Of a DNA stretch of 12,912 nucleotides, positions 1-7,596 are shown piece by piece. The position numbers and the translations under genes were made by a program. The stretch's first letter is position 1. Every line of letters begins with the position of its first letter. The notes beneath the pieces were generated by a model, which ran no database searches, was not told where the DNA came from, and saw only the letters and a program-made list of their open reading frames with translations. The DNA lies in assembly GCA_005884705.1 (NCBI GenBank), contig VBAF01000381.1, positions 1 through 12,912 on the forward strand, in the 5' to 3' direction. The stretch comes from Alphaproteobacteria bacterium (GTDB taxonomy: Bacteria > Pseudomonadota > Alphaproteobacteria > Reyranellales > Reyranellaceae).

Positions 1-19
1 CTAACTGGCGGGGGCGCAT
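1..19 (-). CDS. Possible 5' end of a downstream minus-strand gene (very partial)
   Basis: A minus-strand ATG at 19 opens a frame reading Met-Arg-Pro-Arg-Gln-Leu before the window ends. A GGAGG motif (complement of 34-38) lies about 14 nt upstream, which is rather far for a ribosome-binding site. Six codons are too few to identify a product or even to be sure that a gene starts here. Confidence 0.12.
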
Positions 20-38
20 GCGGTTGCGAGGGGCCTCC

Positions 39-92
39 AGCGATTAGCCGAAAATGCCGAAAATCGAATTTCCGCATTTTCGGCCAATCGCT
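39..92 (-). terminator. Long stem-loop after the monooxygenase gene (candidate terminator or palindromic repeat)
   Basis: The arms 39-57 and 74-92 are 19 nt each and complementary at 18 positions; the 16-nt loop (58-73) is AT-rich. The odd pair (46/85) is A-C on the plus strand but U-G on the minus strand, so a minus-strand transcript can pair all 19 positions. It begins 8 nt beyond the monooxygenase stop codon (100-102), the right place to end the long minus-strand unit. No T-tract follows either arm, so it is not a classical intrinsic terminator. It may protect a 3' end or be a dispersed palindromic element. The left arm and loop hold two 9-bp-spaced copies of CCGAAAAT (48-55, 57-64). Confidence 0.45.
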
Positions 93-99
93 GGGTGGA

Positions 100-1529
100 C
101 TAGCGGGAGAAGACCATCGCGTCGCGCAGCCGCCCGAAGCGCAGGCTGAGCAGGTCGAGCGCATAGTTCTGGTGGAGCTTCCACGGCCGCTTGGAGCCCT
201 GCTTGGGCTGCAGCGCCAGCGCGCGCTGGATGTAGCCCGAGGAGAAGCTGACCCACGGCTCCTCCTGCAACGTCGGATCGCCGTTGTGCGGCGTGCATTG
301 CCGGTATCCGCGGCGGTCCATGTGGTTCAGTAGCCGGCAGACATACTCGCAGACCAGGTCGGCCTTCAGTGTCCACGACGCATTGGTGTAGCCGAACACC
401 GACGCGAGATTGGGCACGTCGGAATACATCATGCCCTTGTAGATGAAGCGCTTGGCGAGATCGACCGGCTGGCCGTCGACCGTGAGCTTGGCGCCGCCGA
501 CCGGAACCAGCGCCAGCCCGGTCGCGGTGACGATCATGTCCGCTTCGATCTCGGCGCCGGATTTGAGCTTGAGACCGCGCTCGGTGAAGGTCTCGATATG
601 ATCGGTAACGACCGAGACCTTGCCGCGCCGGATGGCGCGGAAGAAATCGGCGTCGGGCACCAGGCAGAGCCGCTGGTCCCACGGATTGTAGCGCGGCGTG
701 AAATGCGTGCCGACGTCATAGTCCGGCCCGAGCATCTGGCGCACGTAGCCCAGCAGCAGGTTCTTCACCTTCTCCGGCCGCCGCATGCACATCTGGTAGA
801 AGTACATGCCGAGCAGCACGTTCTTCCAGCGCGTGACCATGTAGGCGAGCTCGAGCGGCAGGCGGCGACGCGCCTTGGTGGCAAACGGATCCTGCGACGG
901 CCGCACCGCCATGTAGGTCGGCGAGCGCTGCAGCATGGTGACGTGCGCGGCACCCGAGTCGGCCATCGCCGGGACCAGCGTCACCGCCGTGGCGCCGCTG
1001 CCGATCACCACGACTTTCTTGCCGGCGTAGTCGATGTCGTCGGTCCACTTCTGCGGATGGACGATGCGGCCCTTGAAGCGATCCCTGCCAGGGAACTCCG
1101 GCAGGTAGCCTTCGTCGGTGCGGTAGTAGCCGCTGCACATCCACAGGAAGTTGCAGGTGAAGCTCGCGATCTCCTTCGCCTCGCCGCGCTCGACCTCGAC
1201 GGTCCAGCGCGCGTCGGGCGTCGACCACGCGGCGCTCAGCACGCGATGGCGATAGCGGATCTTGGCGTCGATGCCGTGGTCGCTTGCGACTTCTCGGATG
1301 TATTTCAGGATCGACGGCCCGTCGGCGATCGCCTTGGCCTCCTTCCACGGCCGGAAGCGGTAGCCCAGCGTGTACATGTCGGAATCCGAACGCACGCCGG
1401 GATAGCGGAACAGATCCCAGGTACCGCCGCTCGCCTCGCGGCCTTCGAGGATGGCGCCTGTAAATGCCAGGCGGCACCGATGCCCGACAGGCCCGCGCCG
1501 ACGATCAGGACATCGAAATGCTCAATCAT
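100..1529 (-). pseudogene. Flavin-containing / Baeyer-Villiger-type monooxygenase, frameshifted
   Basis: This would encode an FAD- and NADPH-dependent monooxygenase of about 485 residues; the substrate is unknown. The N-terminal piece starts at ATG 1529 and shows the FAD Rossmann motif GAGLSGIG (residues 11-18). It leaves frame after residue 24 (..WHLQ) near 1455-1457. The rest reads on in another frame to the stop at 100-102. That part contains FKGRIVHPQKW, which fits the type I Baeyer-Villiger signature FxGxxxHxxxW, then the NADPH Rossmann motif GSGATA, and a C-terminal region with FTPRYNPWDQR and FGYTNASW. From my recollection of homologues about eight residues (TRCPGKSY-like) belong between HLQ and AILEGR; only 2 nt are present, implying a 22-nt deletion. 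No other stop or frame break is seen, so the lesion is very recent or a sequence error. It is last in the minus-strand run, 72 nt after the MFS gene, with no clear ribosome-binding site. Confidence 0.85.
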
Positions 1530-1601
1530 GACGGGTTGATGACCGAACCGGCCGCCCTGCGCAACTCGCCTTTCGTCTCGCGAAGAAGGGTCGAAAGCGG
1601 C

Positions 1602-2810
1602 TCAGCTTCGCGTCGCCAGACGTCCGCCGGCGAACAGGATCGTGCAGGCTGCCAAGGTCACAGCCGATGCGATGGCGAGCCCCGGCCGATAGCCGCCGAA
1701 ACTGTCTCGCAGGACGCCAATGGCCGCCGGCCCGAAGGCGGAAGTGAGCTGGATCACGCTCGCTGCGGTGCCGTAGGTCGCTCCGAACGCGGCGGCACCG
1801 AACTCGCGCCGCACGACGATCGGCCCGAGCGTGGTGATGTGGCCGATCCCGTAGCCATAGACCAGCGACGCGCCGATCAGTACCGGCACCGTCGGCCACA
1901 GCGCGAGCGACAGCAGCGCGGCGGCCTGCGCTATCATCACCAGACAGGCGAGCCGCCGGACGGCGACGCCGTCGACGATGCGCGCCAGGATCAGGCGGCC
2001 GATGAAGGCCGAGCCCCCCGTGGCGCTGACCAGCAGGCCCGCGCCCGCCGTGCCAAGCAACGGCTCGGCCAAGGTCACGTGATGCGTGATGAAGCCGATC
2101 TGCATGGCAAGGCCGAGGGCGAAAGCCGCTGCGGCACTCCACAGCAGCAGCGGCCGCTTCGCGCGCATCGCGATCGGCGGCACGACGGTGGTGGGCGCGG
2201 CCTCGGCAAGGGTCGCATCGCCGTCGCGCCGCTGCCCGATCTCCTCGGGCCGGCGAAAGCGCAGAACGCGGGCGATCAGCGGCAGCAGGATCGCCGCGGC
2301 GCCCGCGCCGACGACGGCCAACCCCCGCTCGATCCCGAGATGGCCGATCGCCAACAGCAGCACCGGCACGCCGAGAATGGCGCCGACACTCGCGCCCATT
2401 ATCGCCAGGGTCATCGACCGGCCCTGATGACGCTCGAACCACGGCGCCACGGTGGCGGCGATACCGGTGGTGGAGAGCGCTGCCCAGCCGAGGCCGATCA
2501 ACACAAAGCACGGGTAGAGCTGCCAGCGCGCCGCAACCTGGCCGATGCCGGCGACGCCCAGCGCCATCGACGCCGTGCCGAGAAGCAGCACCGGCCGCGG
2601 CCCCCAGCGATCGATACCGCGCCCGACCAGGCGCTGCACCAGGGCACTGACGAGATAGAAGAGTGTGATGGCGAACGCCACGTCGGCGATCGGCCAGCCA
2701 TGCGCGCGCGTCACCGCCTGCAGGTAGACGCTCGCGCCGAAGGTCCCCAGCGCCCAGGCCACGGTCGCGATGACGAAGCACGCCGCCACCACCCGCCAGC
2801 CGTGGAACAC
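1602..2810 (-). CDS. MFS transporter, monocarboxylate-transporter-like
   Basis: A 402-residue integral membrane protein with about 12 hydrophobic segments, of the major facilitator superfamily. The opening FHGWRVVAACFVI resembles the monocarboxylate/oxalate-formate branch (YbfB/OFA/MCT-like). Loop motifs include GRGIDRWGPRP after TM2 (the usual MFS G-x-x-x-D-R-x-G element) and WFERHQGRSM later in the N-half; a charged central loop (about residues 190-215) separates the two six-helix halves. The start is GTG at 2810, preceded by AAGGA at good spacing and only 3 nt after the stop of the lyase-like gene, so the two are almost certainly cotranscribed and coupled. The frame is clean from end to end. 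The substrate cannot be read from sequence; a small organic acid is a reasonable guess, and a phosphonate is possible from context only. Confidence 0.85.
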   Translation of the reverse strand: MFHGWRVVAACFVIATVAWALGTFGASVYLQAVTRAHGWPIADVAFAITLFYLVSALVQRLVGRGIDRWGPRPVLLLGTASMALGVAGIGQVAARWQLYPCFVLIGLGWAALSTTGIAATVAPWFERHQGRSMTLAIMGASVGAILGVPVLLLAIGHLGIERGLAVVGAGAAAILLPLIARVLRFRRPEEIGQRRDGDATLAEAAPTTVVPPIAMRAKRPLLLWSAAAAFALGLAMQIGFITHHVTLAEPLLGTAGAGLLVSATGGSAFIGRLILARIVDGVAVRRLACLVMIAQAAALLSLALWPTVPVLIGASLVYGYGIGHITTLGPIVVRREFGAAAFGATYGTAASVIQLTSAFGPAAIGVLRDSFGGYRPGLAIASAVTLAACTILFAGGRLATRS

Positions 2811-2813
2811 CGG

Positions 2814-3638
2814 TTATTCCTTCATGAAGGCATTCAGGTCCGGCGTCGCCACGGCACGGTCGAGATAGCCGAAGGTCCCCTTGTCGTGGACCTCCCTGGC
2901 GGCGTCGAGCAGTCCGGTCATGGCGGCGCGATAGAGCGAGGTGGCGAGGCTGATGCGCTTGACGCCTGCCGCCTCGAGCTCGGCCTTGCTGAACGACTTG
3001 CCCTTGATGCCGACCATGAAGTTGAACGGCTTCTTGAGCGAACCGGTCACCTTCTTCACTGCCGCGAGGTCGGGCAGGCCGGGCGCCATCAACACGTCGG
3101 CGCCGGCCGCCTCGAACGCCTGCAGGCGCCTGATCACGTCGTCGAGGTCGGGCTTGCCGCGCAGGAAGCCCTCGGCGCGCGCCGTCAGCACGAACGGAAA
3201 AGACAGCGCGTGGGCAGCATGAACCGCGGCCTTCACGCGCACCGCCGCCGTCTCGAGATCGTAGAGCGGGGCGTCCTTGTTGCCGGTGGCGTCCTCGATC
3301 GAGCCGCCGACCAGGCCGACGGCCGCCGCCTGCCGGATCGTCTCGGCCGCCGCATCCGGCGAATCGCCGAAGCCTTTCTCGAGATCGCCGATCACCGGCA
3401 AGTCGACCGCTTCGGCAATGGCGCGGGCATTGGCCAGCGCCTCCTCGCGGGTCACCTGGCCGTCGCGCTTGCCGAGCACGCCCGCCTTGGCGCCGCTCGA
3501 GGTCGCCAGCGCCGGGAAGCCGAGACCGGCCAGCAGGCGCGCGGAGCCGGCATCCCACGGATTGGCGATCACGAACGCACCCGGCGCCTCGTGCAGCGCG
3601 CGCAGCTTCTTCACCTTGTCGGCCTGGCTGATGCCCAT
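2814..3638 (-). CDS. Isocitrate lyase / PEP mutase superfamily protein
   Basis: A 274-residue (beta/alpha)8-barrel enzyme of the isocitrate lyase/phosphoenolpyruvate mutase superfamily (Pfam PEP_mutase type), which makes or breaks C-C or P-C bonds in 2-oxo or 2-hydroxy acids using Mg2+. Visible family elements are NPWDAGSARL (26-35), SSGAKAG (47-53), the active-site loop DLEKGFGD (85-92), GGSIEDA (111-117) and TARAEGFLRG (152-161). The loop is neither the KKCGH of isocitrate/methylisocitrate lyases nor the EDK...NS pattern of true PEP mutase, so the reaction is undetermined; databases often mislabel this group as carboxyphosphonoenolpyruvate mutase. Start 3638 is chosen because GGAGGG lies 7 nt upstream; an in-frame ATG at 3683 would add 15 poorly conserved residues. 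It lies 93 nt after phnY, and its own stop is 3 nt before the MFS start. Its position behind phnWAY hints at handling a related C2/C3 acid, but that is inference. Confidence 0.85.
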   Translation of the reverse strand: MGISQADKVKKLRALHEAPGAFVIANPWDAGSARLLAGLGFPALATSSGAKAGVLGKRDGQVTREEALANARAIAEAVDLPVIGDLEKGFGDSPDAAAETIRQAAAVGLVGGSIEDATGNKDAPLYDLETAAVRVKAAVHAAHALSFPFVLTARAEGFLRGKPDLDDVIRRLQAFEAAGADVLMAPGLPDLAAVKKVTGSLKKPFNFMVGIKGKSFSKAELEAAGVKRISLATSLYRAAMTGLLDAAREVHDKGTFGYLDRAVATPDLNAFMKE

Positions 3639-3686
3639 GACGTTTCCCTCCAGATTGGCCGCCAGTTTGTCCATGGCGGCCACGGG

Positions 3687-3706
3687 GACGCAATCAAGTT
3701 TGCGTC
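3687..3706. repeat. Perfect 7-bp inverted repeat between phnY and the lyase-like gene
   Basis: GACGCAA (3687-3693) and TTGCGTC (3700-3706) form a perfect hairpin with a 6-nt loop, 26 nt beyond the phnY stop and about 50 nt before the next start. No T-run follows on the minus strand (CCCC follows), so intrinsic termination is doubtful. It may mark a processing or partial attenuation point, or a protein-binding dyad. Confidence 0.35.
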
Positions 3707-3731
3707 TTGTTGTCGTGAGCGGACTTTGCCC

Positions 3732-5134
3732 TCACCCCGGCCAGGGCAATGACCACGTCTTGACGTTGGTGAAGCCCTTCATCGCCTCCAGCACGCCCTC
3801 CTTGTAGCCGAGGCCGGAGTCCTTGATGCCGCCGAACGGCGACATCTCGATGCGGTAGCCCGGCACTTCCCAGATATTGACCGTGCCGACCTCGAGCTCG
3901 TCGACGAAACGGGTGATGTAGTCGAGCCGATCGGTGCAGACGCCCGACGACAGGCCATAGGCGGTGCCGTTCGACACCTGGATGGCATGGTCGATGTCCC
4001 TGACCCGGATGATCGGGATCGCCGGGCCGAACGTCTCCTCGCGCACCAGCTCGCAGGCCGGATCGACATGATCGACGACGGTCGGCGGAAACAGCGCGCC
4101 GCGCCGGTCGTTGCCGTGCAGCAGCCTGGCGCCGTGCCGGGCGACGGCCTCGTTCACGCGGTTCTGGAACAGCGTGGCGGCGCGTTCGTGGATCACCGTG
4201 CCGACGTCGGTCTCGGGATCGAGCGGGTCGCCGGCCTTGAGCTTTCTCGCCCTGGCGAGCACGCGCTCGACGAAGGCATCGGCCACCTTGTCGACCACCA
4301 GGATGCGCTTCACCGCCGTGCAGCGCTGGCCGGAATTCTTGGTCGCGCCGGCGACGGCCAGATCGGCCGCCTTGTCGAGATCGGCATCCTCCATGACGAT
4401 CAGCGGATCGTTGCCGCCGAGCTCGAGCACGATGCGCTTGTAGCCCGCCTTTTCGGCGATGTACTTGCCGACCCGCACCGAGCCCGTGAAGGTGATCAGG
4501 TCGGCGCGCGGATCGGTGATCATGGCGTCGCCTATGTCCGACGGGTTGCCGGTGATCACCGACAGCATCTCCGGCGGCAGCCCCGCCTCGTAGAGCGTGT
4601 CGGCGAGGAACAGCGCGGTCAGCGGCGTGAGCTCGGTCGGCTTCAGCACGACGCAGTTGTTGGTGGCGAAGGCCGGCGCCAGCTTGTGCGCGACCATGTT
4701 CAGCGGATGGTTGAACGGCGTGATGGCCGAGATGGCGTTGAGCGGCTGGCGCAGGGTGAAGATCTTGCGCGGCTTGCCGTGCGGGGTGAGGCGAAGGTGA
4801 AGACATCGTAGGCGCGGCCGACCTCGTAGAGCGAATCCTTGAGGCACAGCCCCGATTCGAGCGTGATCAGGCGCGACAGCTCCTCCTTGCGTGAAACCAG
4901 CAACTCAGCGGTCTTGAGCAGGATCTTCTGGCGCTGGTAGCGCGTCAGCTTGGGCTTGTAGGCATGCGCGATCCGGAACGCCTCGGCGACCAGCTCGGGC
5001 GTGGCGCGAGGCACCGTGCCGACCAGCCGATTGTCCCAGGGAAAGTGCACCTCGAGGCGCGCGCCGGTTTCGATTTTCCTGCCGGCAATGCGCAGCATTT
5101 CGTGTCGCACATCGGCGCGTACCATCGTGTCCAT
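3732..5134 (-). pseudogene. phnY: Phosphonoacetaldehyde dehydrogenase (PhnY), frameshifted
   Basis: An NAD(P)+-dependent aldehyde dehydrogenase that oxidises phosphonoacetaldehyde to phosphonoacetate, the middle step of the PhnW-PhnY-PhnA route. The first frame starts at ATG 5134 (AGAGAG upstream, 13 nt after the phnA stop) and covers residues 1-115, ending ..AYDVFTFA. The second frame resumes at LTPHGKPRKIF (4790) and carries ITPFNHPLN, the catalytic Glu region VLELGGNDP, the catalytic Cys in SGQRCTAVKR, and the C-terminal SPFGGIKDSGLG. LTPHGK includes the His I associate with phosphonate binding in PhnY. Family members have about 15 residues between FA and LTPHG (..DDGxIFSCD..); here they are absent and the frame shifts by one, implying about 46 nt lost near 4790-4792. 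No other damage is visible. If the break is real the enzyme is inactive and the pathway is interrupted; a sequence error is equally plausible. Confidence 0.88.
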
Positions 5135-5147
5135 GGCGTGTCTCTCT

Positions 5148-6380
5148 TCAGGCGACCAGATTGAGGGCGAGATCGAAGGCGTCGAAGTTGCGCCAATGGC
5201 GGCCGTCGGCCGGGCCGCTGAGCTTGCGATTGCAGATCAGCGGAACCTTCTGCTCGGAGATGCCGCCATGGCTGCGCAGCGGCTCGGTCAGGCCCGACAG
5301 GTCGTGCCGTGCCGCCGAGGTGCCCAGGACCTTGTGCTTGGTCGAGACCACCACGAGATCGCCCAGCCGATCGGGCGGCAATTCGAAGCGCCTGGCGGCC
5401 TCGTCCTTGGTGAGGGCTTCCTGGATGCCCGGCATTGGCTTGAGTTTCGCCGCCCACTCTTCTGGTTTGTCGCAGTAGACCACGGCGTAAGAGCCGAGCG
5501 CGCCGTGATGGACGACGTAGGGATCGGTGATCGGCAGGATGACGCGCGCCTTGTCCTTGCCGACCCAGCGGTCGAACAGGTCCTGCAGATAGATCACGTC
5601 GGGCTGGCCGTCGGCGCCGAACTTGGCGTTCATGCCGTGGTCGGCGGTCAGCACGATGGTGCAGCCCATGGCGTCGAGCTTCGCCATGTAGCCGTCCATC
5701 ATGGCGTAGAAGTCGTTGGCGACCGGCGTGCCCGGCGCGTGCTTGTGCTGGATGTAGTCGGTGGTCGAGAGATACATGATCTCGGGCCGATCGCGCTCCA
5801 TCAGCCTGACGCCGGCCGCGAACACGAATTCCGACAGGCCGGCGCTGTAGACGTCCGGCACGGCCATGCCGAGGTCGATGCCGTTCTCGGCGAGGCTTGC
5901 CTTGTCGGACTTCTCCGACGAGAAGCTGCAGGCCTTGCCGGGCGCGAGCTCGAGGCCCTTGCCCAGCAGGCCGCGCAGCTTGTCCTTGGCGGTGATCACC
6001 GCGAGCCGGCAGCCGGCGCGCTGGAAGGCCGGGAACAGCGTCTCGACCCGCAGGAACTTCGGGTCGTTCATCATCACCTCTTTCCCGGTCTCGGGATCGA
6101 GGAAGTAGTTGCCGCTGATGCCGTGCACCGACGGCGGCCGGCCGGTGACGATCGAGAGGTTGTTGGGATTGGTGAAGGACGGCACCACGCAGTCGGCGAG
6201 CAGGTTGGTGCCCTCTTTCAGCACCTTGACGAACCACGGCGCGCGGCCGGCGGCGGCGGCGGCGGCCTCGATGTAGCCGGGCTCCGAGCCGTCAATGCAG
6301 ACCACGACCGTGGGCTGCCGCGGCAAGCGATAGGTGCGGCCGTTGACCGTGACGTCGCCGATCGTGCTGACAGTATCCAT
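5148..6380 (-). CDS. phnA: Phosphonoacetate hydrolase (PhnA)
   Basis: A 410-residue cytoplasmic member of the alkaline phosphatase/nucleotide pyrophosphatase superfamily. It hydrolyses the C-P bond of phosphonoacetate to acetate and phosphate using two Zn2+ ions. The expected metal ligands and nucleophile are all present: Asp30 (VCIDGSEPGY), nucleophilic Thr70 (PSFTNPNN), Asp208 and His212 (TTDYIQHKH), Asp247/His248 (TADHGMN) and His371 (RSHGG). LGTSAARHDLSGL near residue 352 is also typical of this hydrolase. ATG 6380 lies 5 nt after the phnW stop with GGAG just upstream, so translation is probably coupled to phnW. The stretch ENGID-LGMAVPDVYSA (residues 165-180) seems about six residues shorter than homologues I recall (ENGIDDVL..VGMPVP..); this could be a small in-frame deletion or natural variation. 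It sits away from the metal ligands, so activity may survive. Confidence 0.93.
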   Translation of the reverse strand: MDTVSTIGDVTVNGRTYRLPRQPTVVVCIDGSEPGYIEAAAAAAGRAPWFVKVLKEGTNLLADCVVPSFTNPNNLSIVTGRPPSVHGISGNYFLDPETGKEVMMNDPKFLRVETLFPAFQRAGCRLAVITAKDKLRGLLGKGLELAPGKACSFSSEKSDKASLAENGIDLGMAVPDVYSAGLSEFVFAAGVRLMERDRPEIMYLSTTDYIQHKHAPGTPVANDFYAMMDGYMAKLDAMGCTIVLTADHGMNAKFGADGQPDVIYLQDLFDRWVGKDKARVILPITDPYVVHHGALGSYAVVYCDKPEEWAAKLKPMPGIQEALTKDEAARRFELPPDRLGDLVVVSTKHKVLGTSAARHDLSGLTEPLRSHGGISEQKVPLICNRKLSGPADGRHWRNFDAFDLALNLVA

Positions 6381-6385
6381 GTGCC

Positions 6386-7525
6386 CTACTCCGCGGCCAG
6401 TGCCGGGCCGCCGTTGCTGACCCGCATCTCGTCCAACACCTCGCGTACGGCAGCCAGCGCCCCCTTGATGTCCTTCGGGTAGAGCCGGCCGATGCAGCCC
6501 ATGCGGAAGGAGTCCGCGACCGTAAGCTTGCCGGGATAGATCACATAGCCCCGTTCCTTCAAGCCGTCATAGAAGCTCTGGAAGACGAAGCGCGGATCGC
6601 TCGGCATGTGGAAGGTGACGATGATCGGCGCCTGCAGCCGCTCGCCGAGCAAGGTGCGGAAGCCCATGCCGCGCATGCCGTCGATCAGGACCTTGGCATT
6701 CTCGCGATAGCGCCGGCCACGGCCAGCGACGCCGCCTTCGGCTGCATGCTCCTCGATCGCCTTGCCCAGCGCCACGATGACGTGGATCGGCGGGGTGAAG
6801 CGGTACTGACCGGTCCTGGCGAAGGCTTCGGCCTGGTCGAACAGGTCGAGCACCAAGGTCGTGGCGTTGCCCTTGCACTCGGCGAGCGCGGTCTTGCGGC
6901 AGACCACGAAGCCCAGGCCGGGCACGCCTTCGAGGCATTTGTTCGAGGAGGCCGCGAGGGCGTCGTAGGAGACCGTGCGCGCGTCGATCTCGAGCGCGCC
7001 GAAGGCCGACATCGAATGGCCGTGCTTCGCGACCAGCACCGCGACCTCGGCGATCGGGTTCAGGATGCCCGACGTGGTCTCGCAATGGACGGCGAAAACG
7101 TGAGTGATCGCCGTGTCGGCCGCCAGCATCGCGTCGAGCTGGGCGAGGTCGGGCGGCCGGTCCTCCGGTGTCTCGTGCACGGCGACGGCGCGGCCGGCGA
7201 TCTCGGCGATCTTCTTGGCGCGCTGGCCGTAGGCGCCGTTGATCAGCACCAGCAGCTTGCCGGCCTTCGGCACGAAGCTGGTGATCATCGCCTCGACGGC
7301 GAACGTGCCCGAGCCCTGCACCGGCACCGTGACGTGGGTCCCCTCGGCCCCCGCCAGCGCGACGATCTTCTCCAGCACCATCTTGTTGATGGCGATGAAG
7401 CCCGCGTCGCGCGAGCCCCAGTCGTGCACCATGGCCTGCTTGACGCTGGCCGAGGTGGTGAGCGGGCCCGGCGTCAGCAGCAGCGGATCGCCGGTTTCGG
7501 AGGCGGCAGGGCGGGTGATCGGCAT
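6386..7525 (-). CDS. phnW: 2-aminoethylphosphonate:pyruvate transaminase (PhnW), with suspected in-frame deletion
   Basis: A PLP-dependent class V aminotransferase (379 residues). It converts 2-aminoethylphosphonate and pyruvate to phosphonoacetaldehyde and alanine, the first step of the pathway. Signatures are LLLTPGPLTTS (16-26), DWGSRD (35-40), GSGTFAVEAM (71-80), the ETTSG segment (149-153), the PLP-binding Lys196 in SSNKCLEGVPG (193-203), and GQYRFTPPIHV. The ATG at 7525 is used; an in-frame TTG two codons upstream is less likely. The site before MSAFGA is odd. Homologues read HGK..IVDAMSSFG, and the Asp there contacts the PLP ring nitrogen. Here it is HGHSMSAFG (168-176), about five residues short and without the Asp. 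The CAT codon at 7016-7018 looks like the junction of a 15-nt deletion ending inside the Asp codon. If real, the enzyme should be crippled. It is the first gene of the minus-strand operon, divergent from the LysR gene. Confidence 0.92.
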   Translation of the reverse strand: MPITRPAASETGDPLLLTPGPLTTSASVKQAMVHDWGSRDAGFIAINKMVLEKIVALAGAEGTHVTVPVQGSGTFAVEAMITSFVPKAGKLLVLINGAYGQRAKKIAEIAGRAVAVHETPEDRPPDLAQLDAMLAADTAITHVFAVHCETTSGILNPIAEVAVLVAKHGHSMSAFGALEIDARTVSYDALAASSNKCLEGVPGLGFVVCRKTALAECKGNATTLVLDLFDQAEAFARTGQYRFTPPIHVIVALGKAIEEHAAEGGVAGRGRRYRENAKVLIDGMRGMGFRTLLGERLQAPIIVTFHMPSDPRFVFQSFYDGLKERGYVIYPGKLTVADSFRMGCIGRLYPKDIKGALAAVREVLDEMRVSNGGPALAAE

Positions 7526-7596
7526 GGCCAAGGATCGGCTCGCTTCCGCTATCCGTCCAGTATATAATTACTATGTTACCTATCCGTTTCACCGAT
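7526..7596. promoter_or_regulatory. Divergent promoter/operator region between phnW and the LysR gene
   Basis: This 71-bp region contains the only distinctly AT-rich patch nearby (7559-7576). A perfect TATAAT (7563-7568) faces the LysR gene, and TATACT (complement of 7559-7564) faces phnW; the two overlap. No good -35 hexamer stands 17 bp from either, which fits activator dependence. The 8-mer CTATCCGT occurs at 7549-7556 and 7580-7587, 31 bp (about three helical turns) apart, bracketing both -10 elements. TAT-N9-ATA (7550-7564) also fits the loose T-N11-A LysR pattern. Predicted starts would give leaders of roughly 20-30 nt. The roles are inferred. Confidence 0.55.

Noticed and set aside
2814..3638. 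Calling the lyase-like protein a phosphonopyruvate hydrolase or PEP mutase because it lies beside phnWAY.
   Set aside because: The diagnostic active-site loop residues of those enzymes are not seen; only superfamily membership is supportable.
1522..3693. A 723-codon minus-strand open frame spanning the same two genes.
   Set aside because: It is another reading frame of the same strand crossing two well-supported genes; low-complexity Arg/Gly/Ala composition and no motif.
3687..3706. Intrinsic terminator for the phn operon.
   Set aside because: The hairpin is perfect but short and is followed by CCCC, not a U-tract, on the minus strand, so it is listed only as an inverted repeat.
1464..3752. 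A 762-codon plus-strand open frame opposite the MFS and lyase-like genes.
   Set aside because: It lies antisense to two clear protein families, its translation is rich in Arg, His, Gln and Asp with no recognisable domain, and it is the expected result of GC-rich third positions on the other strand.
6236..6265. A GCC/GCG-rich run in phnA that looks like a trinucleotide repeat.
   Set aside because: It encodes an Ala-rich stretch (residues 39-44) expected from codon bias and shows no regular unit.
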